Of a stretch of 41,700 nucleotides of DNA, positions 35,515-41,700 are shown piece after piece. The notes under the pieces were generated by a model. That model worked only from the letters and a program-made list of their open reading frames with translations. It made no database searches and was not told the DNA's origin. Source of the stretch: Methylobacterium aquaticum (GTDB lineage Bacteria; Pseudomonadota; Alphaproteobacteria; Rhizobiales; Beijerinckiaceae); NCBI RefSeq assembly GCF_001043915.1, contig NZ_LABX01000134.1:1-41700 (forward strand), given 5' to 3'. How positions within the stretch are numbered: the stretch's first letter is position 1; every line of letters starts with the position of its first letter. Made by a program: the position numbers and the translations under genes.

Positions 35515-36059
35515 CAGTATTGCTCCACGCGGAAGGCGGCGGTGGAGATCATCAGGTAGGCCGGCTTGTCCTTGTAGGTCGCCGTCGCATCGAGCCAGGC
35601 GGTCATGAATTTCGGCAGGAAGGTGATCGGATAGATCACCTGCAAGTACTGGTAGTCGCCCTGGCTGCCGAGGGTGAACTGGCCGCTGCCGGGGGTCAGC
35701 GGCGGCAGCGCCAAGCCGCTCATGTCGGCTTTGACGTAGGTATAGTATCCCGAACCGCCCTGGTTCACCACGTACAGGTTGACGATCAGGTCGCCGCACG
35801 ACATCGCCGCAGGCAGGTTGTCGCAGACCGCCTGGGTGAACGTCGCCAGCGTCGGCGGGGTTTGCTGCTGCTGGGCCTTGCCGGTCAGAACCTGTCGCGA
35901 CGCCTTGTCGGTCGCGTAATCGAGTTTCTGGTTGAAGTATAGAATCTGGGCCACGATCATCGTGAACAGAAGGGCCGAGATGAACGCCAGGCCGACGAGA
36001 GCGAACTCGACGGTCGTCGATCCCTTTTCGTCGCGGAGGAGGCCAAGCATGTGTCGCAT
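35514..36059 (-). CDS. TadE-like protein
   Basis: A 181-residue TadE-family protein. The N-terminus is short and charged, then EKGSTTVEFALVGLAFISAL and LLFTMIVAQILYFNQKLDYA form the single membrane helix with the conserved VEFALV. The rest is extracytoplasmic with one cysteine pair (AVCDNLPAAMSCGDL). It is first in the three-gene unit; an alternative ATG is at 36050 (MLGLLRDE). A near-consensus CtrA site lies about 22 bases upstream. Confidence 0.86.
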   Translation of the reverse strand: MRHMLGLLRDEKGSTTVEFALVGLAFISALLFTMIVAQILYFNQKLDYATDKASRQVLTGKAQQQQTPPTLATFTQAVCDNLPAAMSCGDLIVNLYVVNQGGSGYYTYVKADMSGLALPPLTPGSGQFTLGSQGDYQYLQVIYPITFLPKFMTAWLDATATYKDKPAYLMISTAAFRVEQY

Positions 36060-36082
36060 GCGGCCAACCTAGGGTCAGCGGG

Positions 36083-36097
36083 TTAAGATCGTGGTAA
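36083..36097 (-). promoter_or_regulatory. Candidate CtrA box before the Tad genes
   Basis: On the minus strand the sequence is TTAC-N7-TTAA followed by C, one mismatch from the alphaproteobacterial CtrA consensus TTAA-N7-TTAAC. It is about 24 bases before the first TadE start codon. Tad/Flp pilus genes are a known class of CtrA targets in Caulobacter, so the location is sensible, but the match is imperfect and short. Confidence 0.35.
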
Positions 36098-36233
36098 TTC
36101 GAACGCCGAGATCCGGGCTCTTGATCCGGTCGCGCCCGGAGATGTTGCGCGAAGACTTAACCGCCGGTTAGTCCGCTCGCCCACGGCGAGGCCGGCCCCG
36201 CGGGGCCGTCGCCGACGGATGCCAACATGGATC

Positions 36234-36311
36234 CCCTCAAGGATCCTCCTCTCGGGGATCCTTACCTTAGGGATCCTTTCCTCAGGGGTCCTTTCCTCAA
36301 GGGTCCTTGGC
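36234..36311. repeat. 15-bp tandem repeat array carrying in-frame stops
   Basis: About five units of 15-16 bases (plus strand cctcaaggatcct-type) lie end to end. On the minus strand, each unit reads AAGGAYCCYTGAGGA-like, and the first is the last three codons plus stop of the gene at 36297-37229 (AAG GAC CCT TGA). Because the period is a multiple of three, the next copies put TGA, TAA and a later TGA in the same frame. GGATCC sites recur through the array. Confidence 0.9.
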
Positions 36312-37229
36312 GATCGCCTCGATGTCGCGGTCGACGCCGCTCTCGACTTTGAAATCCTGAGTGTAGACCTTGCCGTCGTGGCGGGCGATGAGCTGGTACT
36401 CGCCTTCGGCCAGGGTCACCTGCGGGAAGGCGCCGATCGCCTCGCGGATCGTGTCGCCGCCGGGGGTCAGCACGCTGAAGGCGGTGCCCGCGAAGGCTTC
36501 GGTGCCCGGGGCGGCGACGAGCTTCAGGGTGACGGTGGCGGCACGGTGGTTGAGGGTCGCGTCGGTGAGGCGGCCGTTCTCGACCTTCAGGTCGGCGCGC
36601 TGGATCGCGTTGGAATCGCCCCAGGTCGAGACGACGTGATAGGTGCCCTCGGGCAGCCGCACCACCTCGCCGGCCTTGACGCCGTCGCGGACGAGCCGCC
36701 CCTCCGGGTTGTTGCCGATCGGCACGAAGACCGCAAAGGCGAGCTGTCCCCCGGGGATCTTGGCCTCACCGACCGCACCGGAGAGGCGCAGGGCCCCGGC
36801 ATTGACGGTGAGCTGGTCGCTCGCCGCGCCCGAGTTCAGGGTCACGCGCTTCGAGGTGCTGACGAAGCCGTAGGTGACGTTGGCGAGGTAGCTGCCGGGC
36901 GGCAGGCGGAAGGTCGGCTGCGCCTCCTCGGAGCGGGCCAGCACCACCGGCTTGCCGCCCTCCGGCCGGTCCTCGTAGATCCGCCAGGTGACGCCGCCGC
37001 GCAGGGGACGGGCTTCGCTGGTCAGCACCGCCCGCAGGGACAGGCTCGCCTCGGCGGGGGCCGATGCCGGAGGCGGCCCCTGCGTCACGCCTTGGGCGCC
37101 CACGCCCTGAGGAAGGCCGGCCGGTGCCATCCCGGGCGCTTGGGCCAGGGCAGGAGGTTGCGCCAGGGCGGGGCTTGCCGCGAGCGCCAGCGCCAGGGCC
37201 TTACCGAACCGCCGTCTCGCCCGCGTCAT
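36297..37229 (-). CDS. Exported beta-sandwich protein, function unknown
   Basis: A 310-residue protein with a signal peptide (RRFGKALALALAASPALAQP) and a Pro/Ala/Gln-rich spacer to about residue 60. Three or more repeats of a PEGA/carboxypeptidase-regulatory-like pattern follow: FRLPPGSYLANVTYGFVS, VRLPEGTYHVVSTWGD and VTLAEGEYQLIARHDGKVYT, each ending in a G-x-Y turn typical of such modules, likely for carbohydrate or protein contact at the cell surface. Its ATG at 37229 overlaps the end of the YfhO-type gene by 29 bases, so the two are co-translated. The C-terminal codons and stop form the first unit of a 15-bp tandem array. Confidence 0.7.
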   Translation of the reverse strand: MTRARRRFGKALALALAASPALAQPPALAQAPGMAPAGLPQGVGAQGVTQGPPPASAPAEASLSLRAVLTSEARPLRGGVTWRIYEDRPEGGKPVVLARSEEAQPTFRLPPGSYLANVTYGFVSTSKRVTLNSGAASDQLTVNAGALRLSGAVGEAKIPGGQLAFAVFVPIGNNPEGRLVRDGVKAGEVVRLPEGTYHVVSTWGDSNAIQRADLKVENGRLTDATLNHRAATVTLKLVAAPGTEAFAGTAFSVLTPGGDTIREAIGAFPQVTLAEGEYQLIARHDGKVYTQDFKVESGVDRDIEAIAKDP

Positions 37230-39642
37230 CGTCCCTCGCCAGCAATTCGCTCGCCGCCGCCACCAGGTTGTCGACCGAGAGCGGACGGAACTTGAACTCG
37301 ACGACGTGCTTGCCCGCCGGCACCTCGACCCCGCGGAAGAGCAGGTTGGTGCGCAGGATCGGGCGGCGGGCACCGTCGACCCGGGCCTGCCAGCCCGGAT
37401 AGAAGATGTCGTGCAGCACCAGCACGCTGTCGCGGTCGGTCTCGACCTCCACGGTGACGATATTGCGGCGATAGGCGAGGATCGTCGCCGTGCCCTTGGC
37501 AGCGGTCACCGGCGCCGCCGGGTCCTTGAGGCCGAACTCGCCGGTGATCTTCGGCACGCTGTCCTTGTCGACGAGGGCGGTGTCGTTGCCCTCGAAGTCC
37601 GGCAGTTCGTCCTGGTCGAGCACGCTCTCGGAATCGACCGGGACGAGGCGAGTCGCCAGATAGGCCCGGGGCTTGGCCGGATCGAGGCGGTAGATCCACA
37701 TCTCGCCCGAGCCGTAGAGGAGCTTGGCGCCGGTGAGCTGCGGGAAGTGCTTCGGGAGCCGCTCGGCCGGGCGGTCGAGGACGAGGTATTCCAGGCCGAG
37801 CAGGCTCGCGAGCCGCGAGCGATAGCCGCGGAACAGCCCGGGGAACTGGCGCAGGTTCGGGTCGGCGGCGTTCTCGCCGGGGCCGATGGCCCGCTCGTAA
37901 TCGGCCAGCCGCAACGGGTTGTAGCCGATCGTGTCCTCGAGCCCGAGCACCATCGAGGCGTTCTGCCAGGCGCCGCCGAGGCCCAGGATCTCGACCCGCG
38001 GATGCTCGCCCTTGGCGTGGCGGGCGTCCAGCTCGGCCTTGAGCAGCGTCAGGCCCTGGAGCTGCTCCGGCGGCAGTTTCTGGAACACCGCGTAGCGGCC
38101 GGCCGGCTCGGCGTTGAGGGAGTTGCCGGCATTGCGCCAGATCAGCTCGGCGCCCAGCACGGCCACCAGGCCGGCGGCGGCCAGCGCCCGGCGGCGGGGT
38201 GCCACCCGCAGCATCACCATCATGGCGGCGAGTGCGATGCCGGTGCCGATCAGCCCGTCGCGCAGCGCATCCGGCAGATGCTGGACCCGAGCGGCGTAGC
38301 GGTAGGAGACCCACAGAATCCCCGCCAGGATGGCGAGCGCCGCGCCCGGCAGGGCGAGGCGTGCGGCGCGCGCGACGCCCGCCGTGCCGGGGAACAGCCG
38401 GGGGGCACCCTCGGTGACGTAACGGTGGACGAGGTAGCCGGCGGTGAGCGCGAGCCCGATATTGATCAGGAAGGTGGCGTCGGCCGGCCGGCGGTAGAGA
38501 TCGACCCCCGGGACATGGTCGAAGACCGGCGCGAAGAGCGGGGTGTAGCGCCCGAGCGCGTACAGGATGGCGGCGCCGAGCACGATGACGGGATAGCGGA
38601 TCTCCCGGGCGGCGAGGCGCCCGCCCGCGATGCCGTGCCAGAGGATCAGCACGGCCGGCAGGGTCCCGGCGAAGAGGTAGTTCACCGCCCGGTCGGTCCA
38701 GGTATTGCCGTCCATCGATTTCCAGTCCGGACCCCAGTAATCGTAGGTCCAGCGCAGGGAGCCGAACACGTCGGCGAACAGCGCGGTGGCGAAGCTCGAC
38801 GGTGGCAGCGAGCCCATGGCGGCCGTGCCGTAGCCGAAGGACGGCCGGGTCGAGGTCATCAGGAACTGCATGGTGAGGAGCGAGGGCACGGCCAGCAGCG
38901 CACCGCCCACCACCCCCATCACGGCGAGCATGCCGATCCGCGCGCGCAGATACGCCAGCGGCGCCGGGGCCGTCAGGATGGCATGGGCCGCGACGCCGAT
39001 CAGGCTCAGGCCGCACAGGAAGGCGACCTGGTCGCGCCCCACCGTCATCACGGCAGCCACCACCGCGAAGGCGAGCCCGAAAGCGTAGGAGCGGCGCGCC
39101 AGCGCCTCCTCGAGCAGCCACCAGGCGAGCGGCACGAAGCCGTAGGAGATGATCATGCCGGTATGCTGGAGCCGGGCGGAGGCCGAGCCGCCGAGCACGA
39201 ACACCATCGCGGCCGCCACTGCCCCGGCCGGATGCCAGCCCCGGCGGCGGAACAGCAGCAGCGTCGCCACCGCGCCGGGAAGCAGGTGGGCGAACACCAC
39301 CGCGTCGAACAGCTCCATCGACGGGGACGGGTCCAGCCACGCGAAGAACAGCATGGTCGGGGTGAAGAGGAGCGATTGCGGATCCGCCACCGAGGGATGG
39401 CCGGCGAAGTGGTAGGGATTCCAGAGCGGCAATTCGCCGTTGGCAAGGGCGGCGCCGAGATAGCGCAGCATCGGATAGAAGTGGTTCTTCGAATCCCACG
39501 GCACCACCGCGCCGGCGAGCGGCCAGACCGCGGCGGCGGCGGCCCAGAACAGCATCACGGCGGCGAGCGCCAGCCAGAAGTCCCGGGAACTCCAGGCGTG
39601 GGCGGGTGATGCCGGGAAGAGGGGGGCGGGGGAGCGCGTCAT
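37201..39642 (-). CDS. YfhO-type polytopic membrane protein, probable glycosyltransferase
   Basis: An 813-residue integral membrane protein with about 12-14 helices in the first ~530 residues and a C-terminal extracytoplasmic beta domain (IVTVEVETDRDSVLVLHDIF, YPGWQARVDG, FRGVEVPAGKHVVEFKFRP), the standard end of the YfhO family. The first external loop reads PWDSKNHFYPMLRYLGAAL and GELPLWNPYHFAGHP, with acidic and aromatic residues like those of GT-C enzymes, which use polyprenyl-linked sugars. In Firmicutes YfhO modifies lipoteichoic acid; the role in alphaproteobacteria is not established. The start at 39642 (MTRSPAPL) is preferred over 39741. It leads a two-gene unit with the exported beta-sandwich protein. 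Confidence 0.82.
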   Translation of the reverse strand: MTRSPAPLFPASPAHAWSSRDFWLALAAVMLFWAAAAAVWPLAGAVVPWDSKNHFYPMLRYLGAALANGELPLWNPYHFAGHPSVADPQSLLFTPTMLFFAWLDPSPSMELFDAVVFAHLLPGAVATLLLFRRRGWHPAGAVAAAMVFVLGGSASARLQHTGMIISYGFVPLAWWLLEEALARRSYAFGLAFAVVAAVMTVGRDQVAFLCGLSLIGVAAHAILTAPAPLAYLRARIGMLAVMGVVGGALLAVPSLLTMQFLMTSTRPSFGYGTAAMGSLPPSSFATALFADVFGSLRWTYDYWGPDWKSMDGNTWTDRAVNYLFAGTLPAVLILWHGIAGGRLAAREIRYPVIVLGAAILYALGRYTPLFAPVFDHVPGVDLYRRPADATFLINIGLALTAGYLVHRYVTEGAPRLFPGTAGVARAARLALPGAALAILAGILWVSYRYAARVQHLPDALRDGLIGTGIALAAMMVMLRVAPRRRALAAAGLVAVLGAELIWRNAGNSLNAEPAGRYAVFQKLPPEQLQGLTLLKAELDARHAKGEHPRVEILGLGGAWQNASMVLGLEDTIGYNPLRLADYERAIGPGENAADPNLRQFPGLFRGYRSRLASLLGLEYLVLDRPAERLPKHFPQLTGAKLLYGSGEMWIYRLDPAKPRAYLATRLVPVDSESVLDQDELPDFEGNDTALVDKDSVPKITGEFGLKDPAAPVTAAKGTATILAYRRNIVTVEVETDRDSVLVLHDIFYPGWQARVDGARRPILRTNLLFRGVEVPAGKHVVEFKFRPLSVDNLVAAASELLARDDDAGETAVR

Positions 39643-39806
39643 GATGCGGTCGGCGTCCTCGGCACCGGCTCTCCCGGCGCAGGGCTTCTCGTCGCGCCCG
39701 GCCGTGGCCGTCCGGGGCGGAATGGTGCTTAAAGGGAGCATCGGGGCGCCAGCATGGCAGCCTGTCGTTCCGTCCGCCCGCTATAGCTCAAGCCACTGAA
39801 GCCGAG

Positions 39807-40370
39807 ATGAACGCAACCCTCGACCTTCTCCGCACCCGCCGCTCGGTGCCGCCCGTGCAGCTTGCCGGTCCCGGCCCGTCCCCGGACGACCTGGACACGA
39901 TCCTCGCCGCCGCCTCGCGGGTGCCGGATCACGGCAAGCTCGCGCCCTGGCGCTTCATCCTCATCGAGGGCGAGGGGCAGGCCCGCATCGGCCGCGTCGT
40001 GGCCGAGACCTACCGGGCCGACCATCCGGAGGCCGACGACAAGCGCCTCGCCCTCGAGGCCGGGCGCCTCGCCCTCGCGCCGCTGGTGATCGCCGTGGTG
40101 TCGCGGGCCGGCCCGCACGTGAAGATCCCCGACTGGGAGCAGGTGCTCTCGGCGGGCGCCGTGTGCATGACCCTGATCGTGGCCGCCAACGCGCTCGGCT
40201 TCCGCACGGCCTGGCTCACCGAGTGGATGGCCTATGACCGCCGGGTGCTGGACGCCCTCGGCCTCGATCCGGCCGAGCGCCTGGCGGGCTTCGTCCATAT
40301 CGGCCGCGCCGGCGAGACGCCGCCCGACCGGCCGCGGCCGGCGCTCTCCGAGATCGTCACGCGCTACTGA
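39807..40370 (+). CDS. Nitroreductase family protein (YdjA-like)
   Basis: An FMN-dependent NAD(P)H oxidoreductase of 187 residues, the short YdjA/TdsD form. It shows LLRTRRSVPP (phosphate-binding Arg residues), AAASRVPDHGKLAPWRFILI, LSAGAVCMTLIVAANALGF, RTAWLTEWMAYD and GFVHIGRAGETPPDRPRP. Substrates of this group are unknown; some reduce nitroaromatics or quinones. It is divergent from the YfhO-type gene and 112 bases upstream of a flavin reductase on the same strand, so the two flavoproteins may be cotranscribed. Confidence 0.93.
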   Translation: MNATLDLLRTRRSVPPVQLAGPGPSPDDLDTILAAASRVPDHGKLAPWRFILIEGEGQARIGRVVAETYRADHPEADDKRLALEAGRLALAPLVIAVVSRAGPHVKIPDWEQVLSAGAVCMTLIVAANALGFRTAWLTEWMAYDRRVLDALGLDPAERLAGFVHIGRAGETPPDRPRPALSEIVTRY

Positions 40371-40482
40371 GCGCGGGCAGGCTGGCGCCGGGCCCCGGGG
40401 ATGCTCTAACTGGCAGCGGACGCTCCGCCTGGCGGATCGCCGCTTGCAGAGCATTCGCTTCCAGAGCATTCCGGGGCCGCCG

Positions 40483-41109
40483 ATGCATTACGACGCCGAG
40501 ACCCGCACCCTGCCGCACAACCCGTTCAAGGCCCTGGTGGCGCCGCGCCCGATCGGCTGGGTCAGCGCGCTGAGCGCCGCGGGCCAACTGAACCTCTCGC
40601 CCTACTCGTTCTTCAACGGGATCGGGGACAATCCCGAGATGGTGATGTTCTCCTCCTTCGGCCGCAAGGACGCGCTGACCTTCGCGGAGGAGGGGGGCGA
40701 GTTCGTGTGCAGCCTCGCCACCTTCGACACCCGGGAGGGCATGAACCTGTCCTCGGCGCCGCTGCCGCGGGGCGAGAGCGAGTTCGACTTCGCCCATCTC
40801 GCCACCGCCCCGTCGCGCAAGGTGCGCCCGCCGCGCGTGGCCGACGCGCCGGCGGCCCTCGAATGCCGATGGCTCCAGACCATCCCGCTCGTGCCGGCCG
40901 GCGGAGGCGAGGCGGCGTACTTCATGGTGATCGGCCAGGTGGTGTCGATGTATATCGACGACCGCTTCGTGACGCCGGAGGGCCGGGTCGATACCGGGGC
41001 GATGCGGCCGATCATGCGCGGCGGCTATTTCGACTACTTCACGGTCGAATCCGAGAACCGCTTCGAGATGCGCCGCCCGGCGGGCGGGGGCGACGCGCCG
41101 AAGCGGTGA
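40483..41109 (+). CDS. Flavin reductase domain protein
   Basis: A 208-residue FMN-binding split-barrel protein of the flavin reductase-like family. Typical sequence: FKALVAPRPIGWVSALSAAG, NLSPYSFFNGIGDNPEMVMF and EFVCSLATFDTREGMN. Members bind FMN and either supply reduced flavin to a partner oxygenase or act alone; no oxygenase gene is adjacent. The ATG at 40483 gives the conserved N-terminus; the preceding sequence has two copies of agagcatt but no clear ribosome site. A 9-bp perfect hairpin follows the stop. Confidence 0.91.
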   Translation: MHYDAETRTLPHNPFKALVAPRPIGWVSALSAAGQLNLSPYSFFNGIGDNPEMVMFSSFGRKDALTFAEEGGEFVCSLATFDTREGMNLSSAPLPRGESEFDFAHLATAPSRKVRPPRVADAPAALECRWLQTIPLVPAGGGEAAYFMVIGQVVSMYIDDRFVTPEGRVDTGAMRPIMRGGYFDYFTVESENRFEMRRPAGGGDAPKR

Positions 41110-41119
41110 CGGGGAGCGT

Positions 41120-41139
41120 CGCGCCACCGGGGTGGCGCG
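41120..41139. terminator. GC hairpin after the flavin reductase gene
   Basis: cgcgccacc (41120-41128) and ggtggcgcg (41131-41139) make a perfect 9-bp stem with a two-base loop, ten bases after the stop. There is no T-run, so termination is likely but not certain. Confidence 0.5.
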
Positions 41140-41363
41140 GGGCCGCACACGACGTCTCGCGCGTGAGCGGGGCGGGTCACCAGCGTGTTCGACGGCGGAC
41201 GGGATTGCGAGACCCTGTCTCGCGAGCCCGAGGACAGGGCCTCGGCGGCGCGCGGGACGCCCTCGCCTTGGCCGCCTTCAACCTTCCTTTACCATAACGC
41301 CAGCATCCTGTGGACCGAGAGAGAGCCGGTCCGCGCGTCGCGGTGCCGCTCCACCGGGCCGCC

Positions 41364-41700
41364 ATGTTCCTGTTCAGCAGCACGCCGTCGCAAGGGACTG
41401 CCAGCCAAGGGGTCAATGCCCAGGCGACCGGCCGCGCCGCCTCGGGCAACCCGGTGATCGACGCGATCCGCCAGGGCGCCGAGAAGACCGGTGCCGCCTT
41501 CGACTACCTGCTCTCGACCGCGCAACGCGAATCGAGCCTCAACCCGAGCGCCAAGGCCGGGTCCTCCTCCGCCACCGGCCTGTTCCAGTTCATCGAGCAG
41601 ACCTGGCTCGGGGTGATGAAGCAGGACGGCCCAGAGCTCGGCCTCGGCTCCTATGCCGACGCGATCACCGCCCGCTCGTCGGGCGGCTACACGGTGAGCG
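41364..41700 (+). CDS. Lytic-transglycosylase-like protein, 5' part only
   Basis: The frame is open from an ATG at 41364 to the window edge (112 codons). It reads MFLFSSTPSQGTA, a Ser/Gln/Ala-rich leader, then AFDYLLSTAQRESSLNPSAK, ATGLFQFIEQTWLGVMK and GSYADAIT. The order Glu in QRESSLNP followed by (S/A)TGLFQFI is the SLT/goose-lysozyme-like transglycosylase signature, with that Glu as catalytic acid. There is no classical signal peptide in the first 20 residues. It is probably a peptidoglycan-cleaving enzyme for envelope growth or flagellar or secretion assembly. The gene continues beyond the window. Confidence 0.82.
   Translation, partial: MFLFSSTPSQGTASQGVNAQATGRAASGNPVIDAIRQGAEKTGAAFDYLLSTAQRESSLNPSAKAGSSSATGLFQFIEQTWLGVMKQDGPELGLGSYADAITARSSGGYTVS

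Noticed and set aside
36234..36311. CRISPR array or bacterial replication iterons
   Set aside because: The 15-base units abut without spacers and overlap a gene end; no replication initiator gene is nearby.

Overview
This window looks like chromosomal DNA of a high-GC alphaproteobacterium of the Hyphomicrobiales, most probably Methylobacterium or a close relative. The evidence is the GC-rich coding bias, a RegB/RegA-type (ActS/ActR) redox two-component pair, an intracellular PHB depolymerase beside glycogen genes, an OpgG/OpgD glucan protein, an IalB-family protein, TadE/TadG pilus genes, GluQRS, and dispersed palindromic intergenic repeats of a kind I associate with Methylobacterium. This assignment is inference; there is no rRNA or tRNA gene in the window.

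Layout. 1-1.1 kb: a TAXI-type TRAP solute-binding protein gene whose 3' end is folded back on itself by a near-perfect 149-bp inverted repeat. 1.2-2.9 kb: a DarT/DarG DNA ADP-ribosylation toxin-antitoxin pair in locally lower-GC DNA. 3-7 kb: an outer-membrane beta-barrel protein and, divergently, mutL. 7.2-13.8 kb: a storage-carbohydrate block (glycogen synthase glgA, a GH13 alpha-glucosidase, divergent glycogen phosphorylase glgP) closed by a textbook terminator. 13.9-17.7 kb: a Tat-exported OpgG/OpgD glucan protein, a 77-aa membrane protein and a gamma-glutamyltransferase-family enzyme. 17.9-18.6 kb: a small DUF4926/DUF6883-like pair whose second gene has no normal start codon. 18.8-22.4 kb: the regA/regB-type pair and divergent phaZ. 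22.5-28.7 kb: a YgjP-type metallopeptidase, a small secreted protein, and an operon of an IalB-family protein, a secreted hypothetical and two paralogous family-2 glycosyltransferases. 28.9-33.2 kb: purC, a HpcH/HpaI aldolase, a carboxylesterase, an AlkA-type glycosylase and gluQRS. 33.4-36.1 kb: a TadE-TadE-TadG operon. 36.3-39.6 kb: a YfhO-type polytopic membrane protein and an overlapping secreted beta-sandwich protein. 39.8-41.7 kb: a nitroreductase, a flavin reductase and the start of a lytic-transglycosylase-like gene that runs off the window.

How the parts relate. Most genes are ordinary housekeeping or envelope genes. Carbon and redox reserves are a recurrent theme (glycogen synthesis and breakdown, PHB mobilisation, RegBA), and an identical 11-base motif lies upstream of both glgA and phaZ. 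Envelope and surface functions form a second theme (OpgG, beta-barrel, glycosyltransferases, Tad, YfhO, transglycosylase). Accessory features are the DarTG pair and the DUF4926/DUF6883 pair. I did not find an unambiguous new multi-gene system. The most unusual signals are three repetitive elements that each begin in or at the stop codon of a gene (the 15-bp array after the gene at 36297, the 32-bp array after alkA, and the 105-bp palindromic element after the 77-aa gene), the alkA/gluQRS start codons only 6 bases apart, and the start-less DUF6883-like gene.
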